NCBI RefSeq assembly: GCF_051020985.1
Contig: NW_027475170.1
Span: 459,708 to 523,707, forward strand
Direction of reading: 5' to 3'
DNA: 64,000 bases
Source of the DNA: Nomia melanderi
Lineage: Eukaryota; Arthropoda; Insecta; Hymenoptera; Halictidae
This document shows, piece by piece, positions 12,595 through 23,400 of this stretch. How positions within the stretch are numbered: position 1 is the first letter of the stretch; every line of letters starts with the position of its first letter. The position numbers and the translations under genes are program-made. Under the pieces are notes generated by a model. It saw only the letters and a program-made list of their open reading frames with translations. It did no database searches and was not told the DNA's origin.

Positions 12595-15500
12595 GAGGCC
12601 CTGGCGCATGAATCTGTGCTGCGGGAACGACCTCGGACCACCAGCGGCCGAGAAAACCACCGTCTCATGGGGCCGGACACTCAGGGTCAGGGGAAAATCC
12701 AATATATATCTGGTGATATCTCGGGTGCTATTACAGATAGCGCACTAATCCAAAGTGAGTTATCTGCAGGAGGCCCTGGCGCATGAATCTGTGCAGCGGG
12801 AACGACCTCGGACCACCAGGGGCCGAAAAAACCACCGTCTCATGGGGCCGGACACTCAGGTTCAGGGAAAAATCCAATATATATCTGGTGATATCTCGGG
12901 TGCTATTGCAGATAGCGCAATAAATCAAACTGCATTGTCTGTAGGAGGCCCTGTCGCATGAATCTGTGCAGCGGGAACGACCTCGGACCACCAGGGGCCG
13001 AGAAAACCACAGTCCCATGGGGCCGGACACACATGGTCAGGGGAAAATCCAATATATATCTGGTGATATCTCGGGTGCTATTAGAGATAGCGCAATAAAT
13101 CAAATTGCATTGTCAGTAGGAGGCCCTGGCGCATGAACCTGTGCAGCGGGTACGACCTCGGATGACCAGGGGCCGAGAAAACCACCGACACATGGGGCCG
13201 GACACTCAGGGTCAGGGAAAAATCCAATATATAACTGGTGATATCTCGGGTGCTATTAGAGATAGCGCAATAAACCAAAGTGAATTATCTGCCGGGGACG
13301 CTCGCGCATGAATCTGTACAGCGGGAACGACCTCGGACCACCAGGGGCCGAGAAAACCACCGTCTCATGGGGCCGGACACTCAGGTTCAGGGAAAAATCC
13401 AATATATATCTGGTGATATCTCGGGTGCTATTACAGATAGCGCAATAAATCAAACTGCATTGTCTGTAGGAGGCCCTGGCGCATGAGTCTGTGCAGCGGG
13501 AACGACCTCGGACCACCAGGGGCCGAAAAAACCACCGTCTCATGGGGCCGGACACTCAGGTTCAGGGAAAAATCCAATATATATCTGGTGATATCTCGGG
13601 TGCTGTTAGAGATAGCGCACTAATCCAAAGTGAGTTATCTGCAGGAGGCCCTGGCGCCTGAATCTGTGCAGCGGGAACGACCTCGGACCACCAGGGGCCG
13701 AAAAAACCACCGTCTCATGGGGCCGGACACTCAGGTTCAGGGAAAAATCCAATATATATCTGGTGATATCTCGGGTGCTATTACAGATAGCGCGATAAAT
13801 CAAAGTGCTTTGTCTGCGAGAGGCCCTGGCGAATGAATCAGTGCAGCAGGAACGACCTCGGACCACCAGGGGCCGAGAAAACCACCGTCACATGGGGCCG
13901 GACACTCAGGGACAGGGGAAAACCCAATATATATCAGGTGATATCTCGGGTGCTATTAGAGATAGCGCAATGAACCAAAGTGCATTGTCCGTATCAGGCC
14001 CTTGCACATGAATCTGGGCAGCAGGAACGACCTCGGACCACCAGGAGCTGAGAAAATTACAGATGTTCGGTATCCGTCACACAAGGTCATGTAAAAATCC
14101 AGCATATATCAGGTGATATCTCGGGTGCTATTACAGATAGCGCGATAAATCAAAGTGCATGGTCTGTAGCAGGCCCTGGCGCATGAATCTGGGCAGCAGG
14201 AACGACCTCGGACCGCCAGGGGCAGAGAAAATTACAGATGTTCGGTATCCGTCACCCATGGTCATGAAAAAATCCAGCATATATCTGGTGACATCTCGGA
14301 TGCTATTACAGATAGCGCGATAAATCAATGTGCATTGTCTGTAGCATTCCCTGGCGTATGAATCAGTGCAGCGGGAACGACCTCGGACTACCAGGGGCCG
14401 AGAAAACCACCGTCTCATGGGGCCGGACACTCAGGTTCAGGGAAAAATCCAATATATATCTGGTGATATCTCGTGTGCTATTACAGATAGCGCAATAAAT
14501 AAACTGCATTGTCTGTAGGAGGCCCTGGCGCATGAATCTGTGCAGCGGGAACGACCTCGGACCACCAGGGGCCGAGAAAACTACCGTCTCATGGGGCCGG
14601 ACACTCGGGGTCAGGGAAAAATCCAATATATATCTCGTGATATCTCGGGTGCTATTAGAGATAGCGCAATAAACCAAAGTGAATTATCTGCAGGGGACGC
14701 TGGCGCATGAATCTGTGCAGCGGGAACGACCTCGGACCACCAGGGGCCGAGAAAACCTCCGGCTCATGGGGCCGGACCCTGAGGATCGGGGAAAAACCCA
14801 ATATATATCAGGTGATATCTCGGGTGCTATTAGAGATAGCGCAATAAATCAAAGTGCATTGTCTGTAGGAAGCCCTGACGCATGAATCTGTGCAGCGGGA
14901 ACGACCTCGGACCACCAGCGGCCGAGAAAACTACCGTCTCATGGGGCCGGACACTCGGGGTCAGGGAAAAATCCAATATATATCTGGTGATATCTCGGGT
15001 GCTATTAGAGATAGCGCAATAAACCAAAGTGCATTGTCTGCAGGAGGCCCTGGCGCATGAATCTGTGCAGCGGGAACGACCTCGGAATACCAGGGGCCGA
15101 GAAAACCACCGTCTCATGGGGCCGGACACTCAGGTTCAGGGAAAAATCCAATATATATCTGGTGATATCTCGGGTGCTATTACAGATAGCGCAATAAATC
15201 AAACTGCATTGTCTGTAGGAGGCCCTGACGCATGAATCTGTGCAGCGGGAACGACCTCGGACCACCAGGGGCCGAGAAAACTACCGTCTCATGGGGCCGG
15301 ACACTCGGGGTCAGGGAAAAATCCAATATATATCTGGTGATATCTCGGGTGCTATTAGAGATAGCGCAATAAACCAAAGTGCATTGTCTGCAGGAGGCCC
15401 TGGCGCATGAATCTGTGCAGCGGGAACGACCTCTGACCACCAGGGGCCGAGAAAACCACCGTCTCATGGGGTGGGACACTCAGGGTCAGGGAAAAATCCA

Positions 15501-15984
15501 ATATATATCTGATGGTATCTCGGGTGCTATTACAGATAGCGCTATAAATCAAAGTGCATTGTCTGTAGGAGGCCCTGGCGCATGAATCTGTGCAGCGGGA
15601 ACGACCTCGGACCACCAGGGGCCGAAGAAACTACCGTCTCATGGGGCCGGACACTCACGGTCAGGGAAAAATCCAATATATATCTGGTGAAATCTCGGGT
15701 GCTATTACAGGTAGCGCAATAAATCAAAGTGCATTGTCTGTAGGAGGCCCTGGCGCATGAATCTGTGCAGCGGGAACGACCTCGGACCACCAGGGGCCGA
15801 GAAAACCACCGTCTCATGGGGCCGGACACTCAGTGTCAGGGAAAAATCCAATATATATCTGCTGATATCTCAGGTGCTATAACAGATAGGGCCATAAATC
15901 AAAGTGCATTGTGTGCAGGAAGCCCTGGCGCATGAATCCGTGCAGCGGGAACGACCTCGGACCACCAGGGGCCGAGAAAACCAC
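12595..15984. repeat. About 19-monomer block, copy 2 of a pair with 8396-11960
   Basis: This is the second copy of the block at 8396-11960. It runs from the TGTGCTGCGGG-containing monomer to a unit with TCAGGTGCTATAACAG, after which the two diverge. Around 13880 a single monomer joins the left half of one monomer of copy 1 (9606 onward) to the right half of the next (9781 onward). That hybrid is the exact signature of a one-monomer deletion by unequal crossing over. Confidence 0.88.
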
Positions 15985-16094
15985 CGTCTCATGGGGCCAG
16001 ACTGTCAGGGTCAGGGAAAAATCCATAATATATCTGGTGATATCTCGGGTGCTCTTACAGATAGCGCAATAAATCAAAGTCCATTGTCTGTAGG

Positions 16095-16475
16095 AGGCCC
16101 TGGCGCATGCATCTGTGCAGCGGGAACGACCTCGGACCACCAGGGGCCGAGAAAACCACCGTCTCATGGGGCCGGACACTCAGGGTCAGGGAAAAATCAA
16201 ATATATATCTGGTGATATCTCGGGTGCTATTAGAGATAGCGCAATAAACCAAAGTGAATTATCTGCAGGATGCCCTGGCGCATGAATCTGTGCAGCGGGA
16301 ATAACCTCGGACCACCAGGGGCCGAGAAAACCACCGACACATGGGGCCGGACTGTCAGGGTCAGGGTAAAATCCAATATATATGTGGTGATATCACGGGT
16401 GCTATTACAGATAGCGCAATAAATCAAAGTGCATTGTCTGTAGGAGGCCCTGGCGCATGAATCTGTGCAGCGGGA
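16095..16475. repeat. Two-monomer block, copy 1 of a pair with 19068-19448
   Basis: About 380 bp recur at 19068-19448 with a step of 2973 bp, 17 monomers less 2 bp. Shared variants are GCATGCATCTG, AAAAATCAAATATATATC, GCGGGAATAACC and TATGTGGTGATATCACGG. The second copy lies just left of the retrotransposon. Confidence 0.8.
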
Positions 16476-18897
16476 ACGACCTCGGACCACCGGGGCCGAG
16501 AAAACCACCGTCTCATGGGGTCGGACACTCAGGGTCAGGGAAAAATCCAATATATATCTGGTGATATCTCGGGTGCTATAAGAGATAGCGCAATGAACCA
16601 AAGTGAATTATCTGCAGGAGGCCCTGGCGCATGTATCTGTGCAGCGAGAACGACCTCGGACCACCAGGGGCCGAGAAAACCACTGTCTCATGCGGTCGGA
16701 CACTCAGGGTCAGGGAAAAATATAATATATATGTGGTGATATCTCGGGTGCTATTACAGATAGCGCAATAAATCAAAGTGCATTGTCTGTAGGAGTCCCT
16801 GGCGCATGAATCTGTGCAGCGGGAACGACCTCGGACCACCAGGGGCCGAGAAAACCACCGTCTCATGGGGCCGGACACTCAGGTTCAGGGAAAAATCCAA
16901 TATATATCTGGTGATATCTCGGGTGCTATTACAGATAGCGCAATAAATCAAACTGCATTGTCTGTAGGAGGCCCTGACGCATGAATCTGTGCAGCGGGAT
17001 CGACCTCGGACCACCAGGGGCCGAGAAAACCACCGACACATGGGGCCGGACACTCAGGGTCAGGGAACAATCCAATATATATCAGGTGATATCTCGGGTG
17101 CTATTAGAGATAGCGCAATAATCCAAAGTGAATTATCTGCAGGAGTCCCTGGCGCATGAATCTGTGCACCGGGATCGACCTCGGACCACCAGGGGCCGAG
17201 AAAACCACCGACACATGGGGCCGGACACTCAGGGTCAGGGAACAATCCAATATATATCAGGTGATATCTCGGGTGCTATTACAGATAGCGCGATAAATCA
17301 AAGTATTTTGTCTGCGGGAGGCCCTGGCGAATGAATCTGTGCAGCAGGGACGACCTCAGGCCACCAGGGGCCGAGAAAACCACCGTCACATGGGGCCAGA
17401 CACTCAGGGTCGGGGAAAAATCCAATATATATCTGGTGATATCTCGGGTGCTGTTAGAGATAGCGCAATAAACCAAAGTGAATTATCTGCAGGAGGCCCT
17501 GGCGCATGCATCTGTGCAGCGGGAACGACCTCTGACCACCAGGGGCCGAGAAAACCACCGTCTCATGGGGCCGGACACTCAGGGTCAGGGAAAAATCCAA
17601 TATATATCTGGTGATATCTCGGGTGCTATTAGAGATAGCGCAATAATCCAAAGTGAATTATCTGAAGGAGGCCCTAGCGCATGAATCTGTGCAGCGGGAA
17701 CGACCTCGGACCACCAGGGGCCGAGAACACTACCGTCTCATGGGGCCGGACACTCGGGGTCAGGGAAAAATCCAATATATATCTGGTGATATCTCGGGTG
17801 CCATTGCAGATAGCGCGATAAATCAAAGTGCATTGTCTGCAGGAAGCCCTGGCGCATGAATCTGTGCAGCGGGAACGACCTCGGACCACCAGGAGCCGAG
17901 AAAACTACCGTCTCATGGGGCCGGACACTCGGGGTCAGGGAAAAATCCAATATATATCTGGTGATATCTCGGGTGCTATTAGAGATAGCGCAATAAACCA
18001 AAGTGCATTGTCTGCAGGAGGCCCTGGCGCATGAATCTGTGCAGCGGGAACGACCTCGGACCACCAGGGGCCGAGAAAACTACCGTCTCATGGGGCCGGA
18101 CACTCAGGATCAGGGAAAAATCCAATATATATCTGGTGATATCTCGGGTGCTATAAGAGATAGCGCAATAAACCAAAGTGAATTATCTGATGGAGGCCCT
18201 GGCGCATGAATCTGTGCAGCGGGAACGACCTCGGACCACCAGGGGCCGAGAAAGCCACCGTCTCATGGGGTCGGACACTCAGGGTCAGTGAAAAATCCAA
18301 TATATATCTGGTGATATCTCGGGTGCTATTAGAGATAGCGCAATAAACCAAAGTGCATTGTCTGTAGGTGGCCCTGGCGCATGAATCTGTGCAGCGGGAA
18401 CGACCTCGGACCACCAGGGGCCGAGAAAACCACCGTTTCATGGGGTCGGACACTCAGGGTCAGGGAAAAATCCGATATATATGTGGTGATATCTAGGGTG
18501 CTATTACAGATACCGCAATAAATCAAAGTGCATTGTCTGTAGGAGGCCCTGGCGCATGAATCTGTGCAGCGGGAACGACCTCGGACCACCGGGGCCGAGA
18601 AAACCACCGTCTCATGGGGTCGGACACTCAGGGTCAGGGAAAAATCCAATATATATCTGGTGATATCTCGGGTGCTATTACAGATAGCGCAATAAATCAA
18701 AGTGCATTGTCTGCAGGAAGCCCTTGCGCCTGAATCTGTGCAGCGGGAACGACCTCGGACCACCAGGGGCCGAGAAAACTACAGTCTCATGGGGCCGGAC
18801 ACTCAGGGTCAGGGAAAAATCCAATATATATCTGGTGATATCTCGGGTGCTATTACAGATAGCGCAATAAATCAAAGTGCATTGTCTGCAGGAAGCC

Positions 18898-19072
18898 CTG
18901 GCGCATGAATCTTTGAAGCAGGAACTACATCGGTTGTCCAGGGGCGGAGAAAATTACAGATTTTCGGTATCCGTCACCCAATGTCATGTAAAAATCCAAT
19001 ATATATATGGTGCTTTCCCGGGTGCTATTACAGATAGCGCGAAAAATCAAAGTGAATTATCTGCAGGAGGCC
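18898..19072. repeat. Highly diverged satellite monomer
   Basis: This unit keeps the 175 bp length but departs from its neighbours along most of its length: AATCTTTGAAGCAGG, ACATCGGTTGTCCAGGGGCGG, TTTTCGGTATCC and GGTGCTTTCCCGG. Its middle is class B like. The left arm of the GC dyad is broken here. It sits about 460 bp from the retrotransposon insertion, inside otherwise ordinary class A units. Confidence 0.85.
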
Positions 19073-19448
19073 CTGGCGCATGCATCTGTGCAGCGGGAAC
19101 GACCTCGGACCACCAGGGGCCGAGAAAACCACCGTCTCATGGGGCCGGACACTCAGGGTCAGGGAAAAATCAAATATATATCTGGTGATATCTCGGGTGC
19201 TATTAGAGATAGCGCAATAAACCAAAGTGAATTATCTGCAGGATGCCCTGGCGCATGAATCTGTGCAGCGGGAATAACCTCGGACCACCAGGGGCCGAGA
19301 AAACCACCGACACATGGGGCCGGACTGTCAGGGTCAGGGTAAAATCCAATATATATGTGGTGATATCACGGGTGCTATTACAGATAGCGCAATAAATCAA
19401 AGTGCATTGTCTGTAGGAGGCCCTGGCGCATGAATCTGTGCAGCGGGA
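19068..19448. repeat. Two-monomer block, copy 2 of a pair with 16095-16475
   Basis: This is the second copy of the short block at 16095-16475 and ends about 80 bp before the left LTR. It begins right after the diverged monomer at 18898-19072, so an exchange junction lies there. Confidence 0.78.
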
Positions 19449-19525
19449 TCGACCTCGGACTACGAGGGGCCGGGAAAACCACCGTCACATGGGGCCGGAC
19501 TGTCAGGGTCAGGGATAAATCCAAT

Positions 19526-19529
19526 ATAT
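19526..19529. repeat. Target-site duplication, left copy (ATAT)
   Basis: The satellite reads CCAAT-ATAT up to the LTR, and the sequence after the other LTR begins ATAT. Removing the element and one ATAT gives CCAATATATATATGGTG, a variant found in uninterrupted monomers (for example near 36120). The target is low in complexity, so the 4 bp length is the best reading but not the only one. Confidence 0.75.
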
Positions 19530-19826
19530 TGTTGCGCTGGGCGGGTCCTGGGGTGCTCGCCCGCGACATGTTTATTTACAATGTTCTTATTTACACTAAT
19601 ATTTACAATTTCATACAAATATTACAGAATGTAGTCTATAGCTCAACACGTCTATTCACGTCAACGTTCGCTCAAAGACTACTCGTTTGTCTTCGTTTAC
19701 TCTGACCAACTCCTTAGCGACCAGTTTATTTCAACCCCCTTCAGATCCTAAGGGTTGGTTCAGCCGTGCGTGCTAGAGGGACGAGTTCGATACATCGCAA
19801 CCTCGTTAATTCGATGTATCGCAACA
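19530..19826 (-). repeat. 3' LTR of the gypsy element
   Basis: The 297 bp copy has TGTTGC...GCAACA ends and matches 24979-25275 except at 19746 (T against C at 25195) and 19760 (T against A at 25209). On the minus strand it contains AATAAA next to the AAACATG of the gag start copy, and a second AATAAA in the middle, both possible polyadenylation signals. Near its upstream end lies a 10 bp inverted repeat, CGATACATCG (19788-19797) with CGATGTATCG (19812-19821). The gag start codon is duplicated here but reads out into the satellite after about 13 codons. Confidence 0.97.
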
Positions 19827-19841
19827 TTGCCCTCCTCCTTC
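19827..19841 (-). other. Polypurine tract
   Basis: On the minus strand the bases directly before the 3' LTR read GAAGGAGGAGGGCAA, almost all purine. This is the expected primer site for plus-strand DNA synthesis, and it abuts TGTTGC of the LTR with no gap. Confidence 0.88.
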
Positions 19842-20483
19842 GTTGAGCGGTCGTCCCGACCGCGTCAAACTTCACTGTCGGCAATTTCAGTCCGACGACT
19901 GTGAACGTCTTCAGTCCGATAACGCTAACCTCTGTCGCTTCCTTCTGTCAGTGAAGCCGGCCTGCAACCACGTGGTGCCTCTGCCTGAAGAGTAGGTAAA
20001 ACCAAATTAATTCCTTTACCTAGGTGGTCTCTCAGACAGTAACGTCCTGACATTCGTCCTCCGTCTCAGGGGAAAACCACCAAAAACCCTGAGCAAGACG
20101 CCGGTACTCGATCCTCCGAAGAATTCTTCTCTGGGTAATCCTGGATCACTCATTCCTCGCCCTTCCACATTGAGTCCTTCTTTCTTGTATTTATAGTCTT
20201 CTTTCCTCCAGGCTTCTCGGGTGAATTTCCCCTAGCCGTCGAGAAACCCTCCCTCGGATGTTCCCCCAAGGAAACCTTCTCCTGAACCCTTTATTTGGGG
20301 CTCCCGAACACCACTCTTTCGCGAACCGACTCCTGGCGCTGCACGCCGCTATTGAAATGCAGCCTCAGAAGATGAGGGGACACCCTCCTAAGAGAATGTC
20401 ACTTCCTCATACCAACCTTGGCCGGTTCGGCCGCAAACGAAGGAAAGCCTCCGCTGCCAGAAGGAAAATTCTTTCCCTAGTCT
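19842..20483 (-). other. 3' untranslated stretch of the gypsy element
   Basis: These 642 bp lie between the pol stop and the polypurine tract. No minus-strand frame of note is seen and nothing resembles an envelope gene. A plus-strand open frame at 20258-20584 has no recognisable content, overlaps the pol end in antisense and is taken as chance. The region holds an 8 bp inverted repeat at 19993-20022 and two near-copies of TTCAGTCCGA (around 19886 and 19910). Confidence 0.8.
19993..20022. repeat. 8 bp inverted repeat in the 3' untranslated stretch
   Basis: TAGGTAAA (19993-20000) and TTTACCTA (20015-20022) are exact reverse complements with a 14 nt spacer. In the element's RNA they could form a hairpin. 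The role is unknown; a packaging or stability element is possible, and chance is possible too. Confidence 0.7.
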
Positions 20484-23400
20484 TCAGCGACGACAAGTCC
20501 TCTTCTTGGGCGAAGAATGTCGATCATTGTCCTTTGATTTCTTCAAATTCGTTGTTCTTGAATCGAAGCGAGCAAGCCGATTGACATGTACAATCCGCAG
20601 TTTCTTTCTAGGGGAACGGACAATCCTATAGATTAGGTCATTCAATCGTTGAACAACCTCGTATGGTCCTTCCCAGTCAAATTGCAACTTGGGACATTTC
20701 CCTTTTGTTCTTTTCGGATTGTACAACCAGACCTTCTCTCCTTGGGCAAATGAGATCGGCCGTGCACGGGAATCGTACCATGATTTTGCTTTGTTGCTAC
20801 ATATCCGCAACCTCTCTCGTACAAAGTTGTGAGTTTCAGCAAGTCTTGCTCGGTATTCTTCGACGTACGTCTTCTCATCCGTTAAAGCACTTGGTGAAGT
20901 CCCTCTCAACAGGTCTAACGGAAGACGCAGCTCTCTGCCCATGAAAACCATAGATGGAGTCAATCCTGTGGTTTCATGTCTGGAGGTCCGGTATGCAAGA
21001 AGAAACGTTGGAATCCATTCGTCCCAATCTTTCTGATGTTCTGAAACAAACTGGGACAGATACTGCAGCAAAGTTCTAATCATCCGCTCTACGAGTCCAT
21101 CCGACTGAGGGTGTAAGGGAATTGTCCTCGTCTTCTTTATCCCCAGCATCTTCATCAGTTCCTTGAAGATGGAAGATTCGAAACTCCGACCCTGATCAGA
21201 GTGCAACTCTAGCGGCACTCCATACCGGCTGATCACCTGTTCCAACAACGCTCTTGCAATCGTTGTCGCCTGCTGGTTTGGTAGCGCAATCACCTCCGGC
21301 CACTTCGAAAAATAATCTACCACAACCAGCGCGTACCTGTTTCCGGCCGAAGACCTGGGCAAGGGACCCACAATGTCGAGCGCGATCCTCTCAAATGGTG
21401 CCCCGACATTGTAAACCTTCATGGCCCCTATTCCCCTCTCTTTGGGGCCCTTCTTCGCCGAACAAGTATAACATCGTCGACACCACTCGTCGACGGCTTT
21501 CCGGTGATCCAACCAGAAGAATCTCTGACGAACTTTGGCCAGCGTCTTCTTGATTCCAAAATGGCCACCTGATGGTGCGTCGTGGCATTGCTTCAAAACC
21601 TCTTCAACCTTGCTCTTCGGCACAACCAGAAGCCAAGAAACTTGTTTCCCATCGGTAGATTCCCATTTCCTGCACAAGAGACCTTCCTTGATTTCCAGGG
21701 AATCCCAAATTGCCCACAAGTATTTCGTTTCCGGCGAGGAAGACGAAAGTTCCGGCCAGCTTGGTTTCGTTCCTTCTTGTTTCTTCAAGAATACCAAGCC
21801 AATTTCATCGTCTTCCTCTTGAGCTTTTCTCCACTCGTCTAACTGCTCGTTTCTATATGTGGTCCTGAGGAGACAGTGTTCGTTTGCACTCTCTTTTTCT
21901 TCCAAACGGGAGCAACGCTTACACTGTTCCCCACATGGTCTTCTTGAAAGGCTATCCGCATTTCCATGTATATTTCCTGCTCTGTATTTAATTTCAAATT
22001 GGTACTCCTGTAATCGTTCGATCCAACGCGCCGTTTGACCTTCTGGATTCTTGAAATTCAGGAGCCAGGTCAGAGCTGCATGATCTGTGCGGATAAGGAA
22101 TTTTCGTCCATAAAGATAGTGATGGAAATGCTCTATGGACTTGACTATGGCCAAGAGTTCCTTTCGGGTCACACAATAATTTCTCTCTGCTTTCCCCAGC
22201 GTCTTGAAGAAATACGCGATGACCCTCTCCTCTCCGTTTTGTATTTGTGACAGGACTGCTCCGATGGCAAAATTCGAGGCATCGGTATCCAAAACGAAGT
22301 CCGCGTCCATCCGAGGGTACGCCAGAACAGGTGTCTCTTCTAATGTCCTCTTCAGCGCTTCGAACGCCTCTTGACACTCTTCCGTCCATACGAAGTCCAT
22401 CTTCTCTTCCGTCAGTCGGTGTAGCGGTCGTGCGATACGCGAAAAGCCCTGCACGAATTTTCTGTAGTACGTGCAGAGTCCAAGAAAGCTTCGTAGTTCA
22501 GTCTTGTTCTTGGGAATCGGCCATTCACGTACCGCAGAAATCTTCTCCGGATCCGTTTTAACTCCTTGACTGGATACGACATGTCCCAGGTATGCCACTT
22601 CGTTGCGGAAGAAGCTACATTTCTTCGGGTTCATCAAAAGCTTTACTTCGCGCAGGCGGGTGAACACCTCTTTTAAGCGTTGTACTTCCTCTTCGAAGGT
22701 TCGTCCATAGACAATTATATCGTCCAAGTACACTAGACAAATCTTCCAAGTCAGATCAGCGAGAACAGTTTCCATGAGTCTTTCGAAGGTAGCTGGAGCA
22801 TTACACAGTCCAAATGGCATCACTTTGAATTGCCACAATCCAGAGCCTGTGCAAAATGCGGTCTTCTCACGATCCCTTTTATCGACAGGAATCTGCCAAT
22901 ATCCACTTTGGAGATCAATTGTTGAGAACCAAGAAGATCCAGAAAAGGCGTCCAAGGTGTCTTCGATCCTGGGCAGCGGATAGGAGTCCTTCTTGGAGAT
23001 TTCATTAAGTCGGCGGTAATCGACACAAAAACGGGTAATTCCATCCTTTTTCTTTACAAGGACAATTGGCGAAGACCAGGGGCTTTTCGACTCTTCTATC
23101 ACCCCTTGCTTCTGCATCTTCGCCAATAATTCGTCAACTTCGGCACGGCGACAGAACGGTAAACGTCGTGGTGCCTGCTTGATCGGAGCGTGATCTCCCG
23201 TGTTGATCCTGTGCCGCACGACCTCACACTTTCCCACTTGCTCGGGGTTTTCGGCAAAAACGTCTTGAAATTCTTGTAATAGTCGGCGAAACCTCTTCCT
23301 TTCTTCTTCAGTAAGTTGTCCGGAACAACGGGAGTACAAGTCCTGCAGATGTACAGGTACGACCGCCTCCTCTTGTGATTTTTCTTGCAGGAACAGCTCC

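Larger units (their letters stand above)
1..19529. repeat. 175 bp satellite array, left arm
   Basis: Head-to-tail monomers, nearly all 175 bp, cover this stretch without a gap; the window opens inside the array. Each unit, taken from CTGGCGCATG, carries in order a GC-rich part around CTCGGACCACCAGGGGCCGAG-like sequence, a variable middle, an AT tract (CCAATATATATC), GATATCTCGGGTGC, and a tail AATAAATCAAAGTGCATTG. Small length changes (2 bp in the AT tract, 1-3 bp near the GGAGGCC tail) explain the few off-phase units. Most units here are class A, with a middle reading ACCGTCTCATGGGG; class B middles (TTACAGATGTTCGG) appear near 5650, 5830, 7750, 7930, 10030, 10210, 14050 and 14240. No gene is seen. 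Open frames occur on both strands but break or shift at every monomer, so they are read as by-products. A centromeric or pericentromeric satellite is an inference from structure only. Confidence 0.97.

Noticed and set aside
1..19529. CENP-B box in the monomer
   Set aside because: No TTCGNNNNANNCGGG match was found by eye on either strand of the class A or B consensus.
19842..20483. Possible env gene after pol
   Set aside because: No minus-strand frame of useful length, no signal peptide and no membrane segment.
20258..20584. Plus-strand 108-codon frame in the retrotransposon
   Set aside because: It is antisense to the untranslated stretch and the pol end, with no recognisable motif. Other plus-strand frames across 20.6-24.7 kb are shadows of pol and gag.
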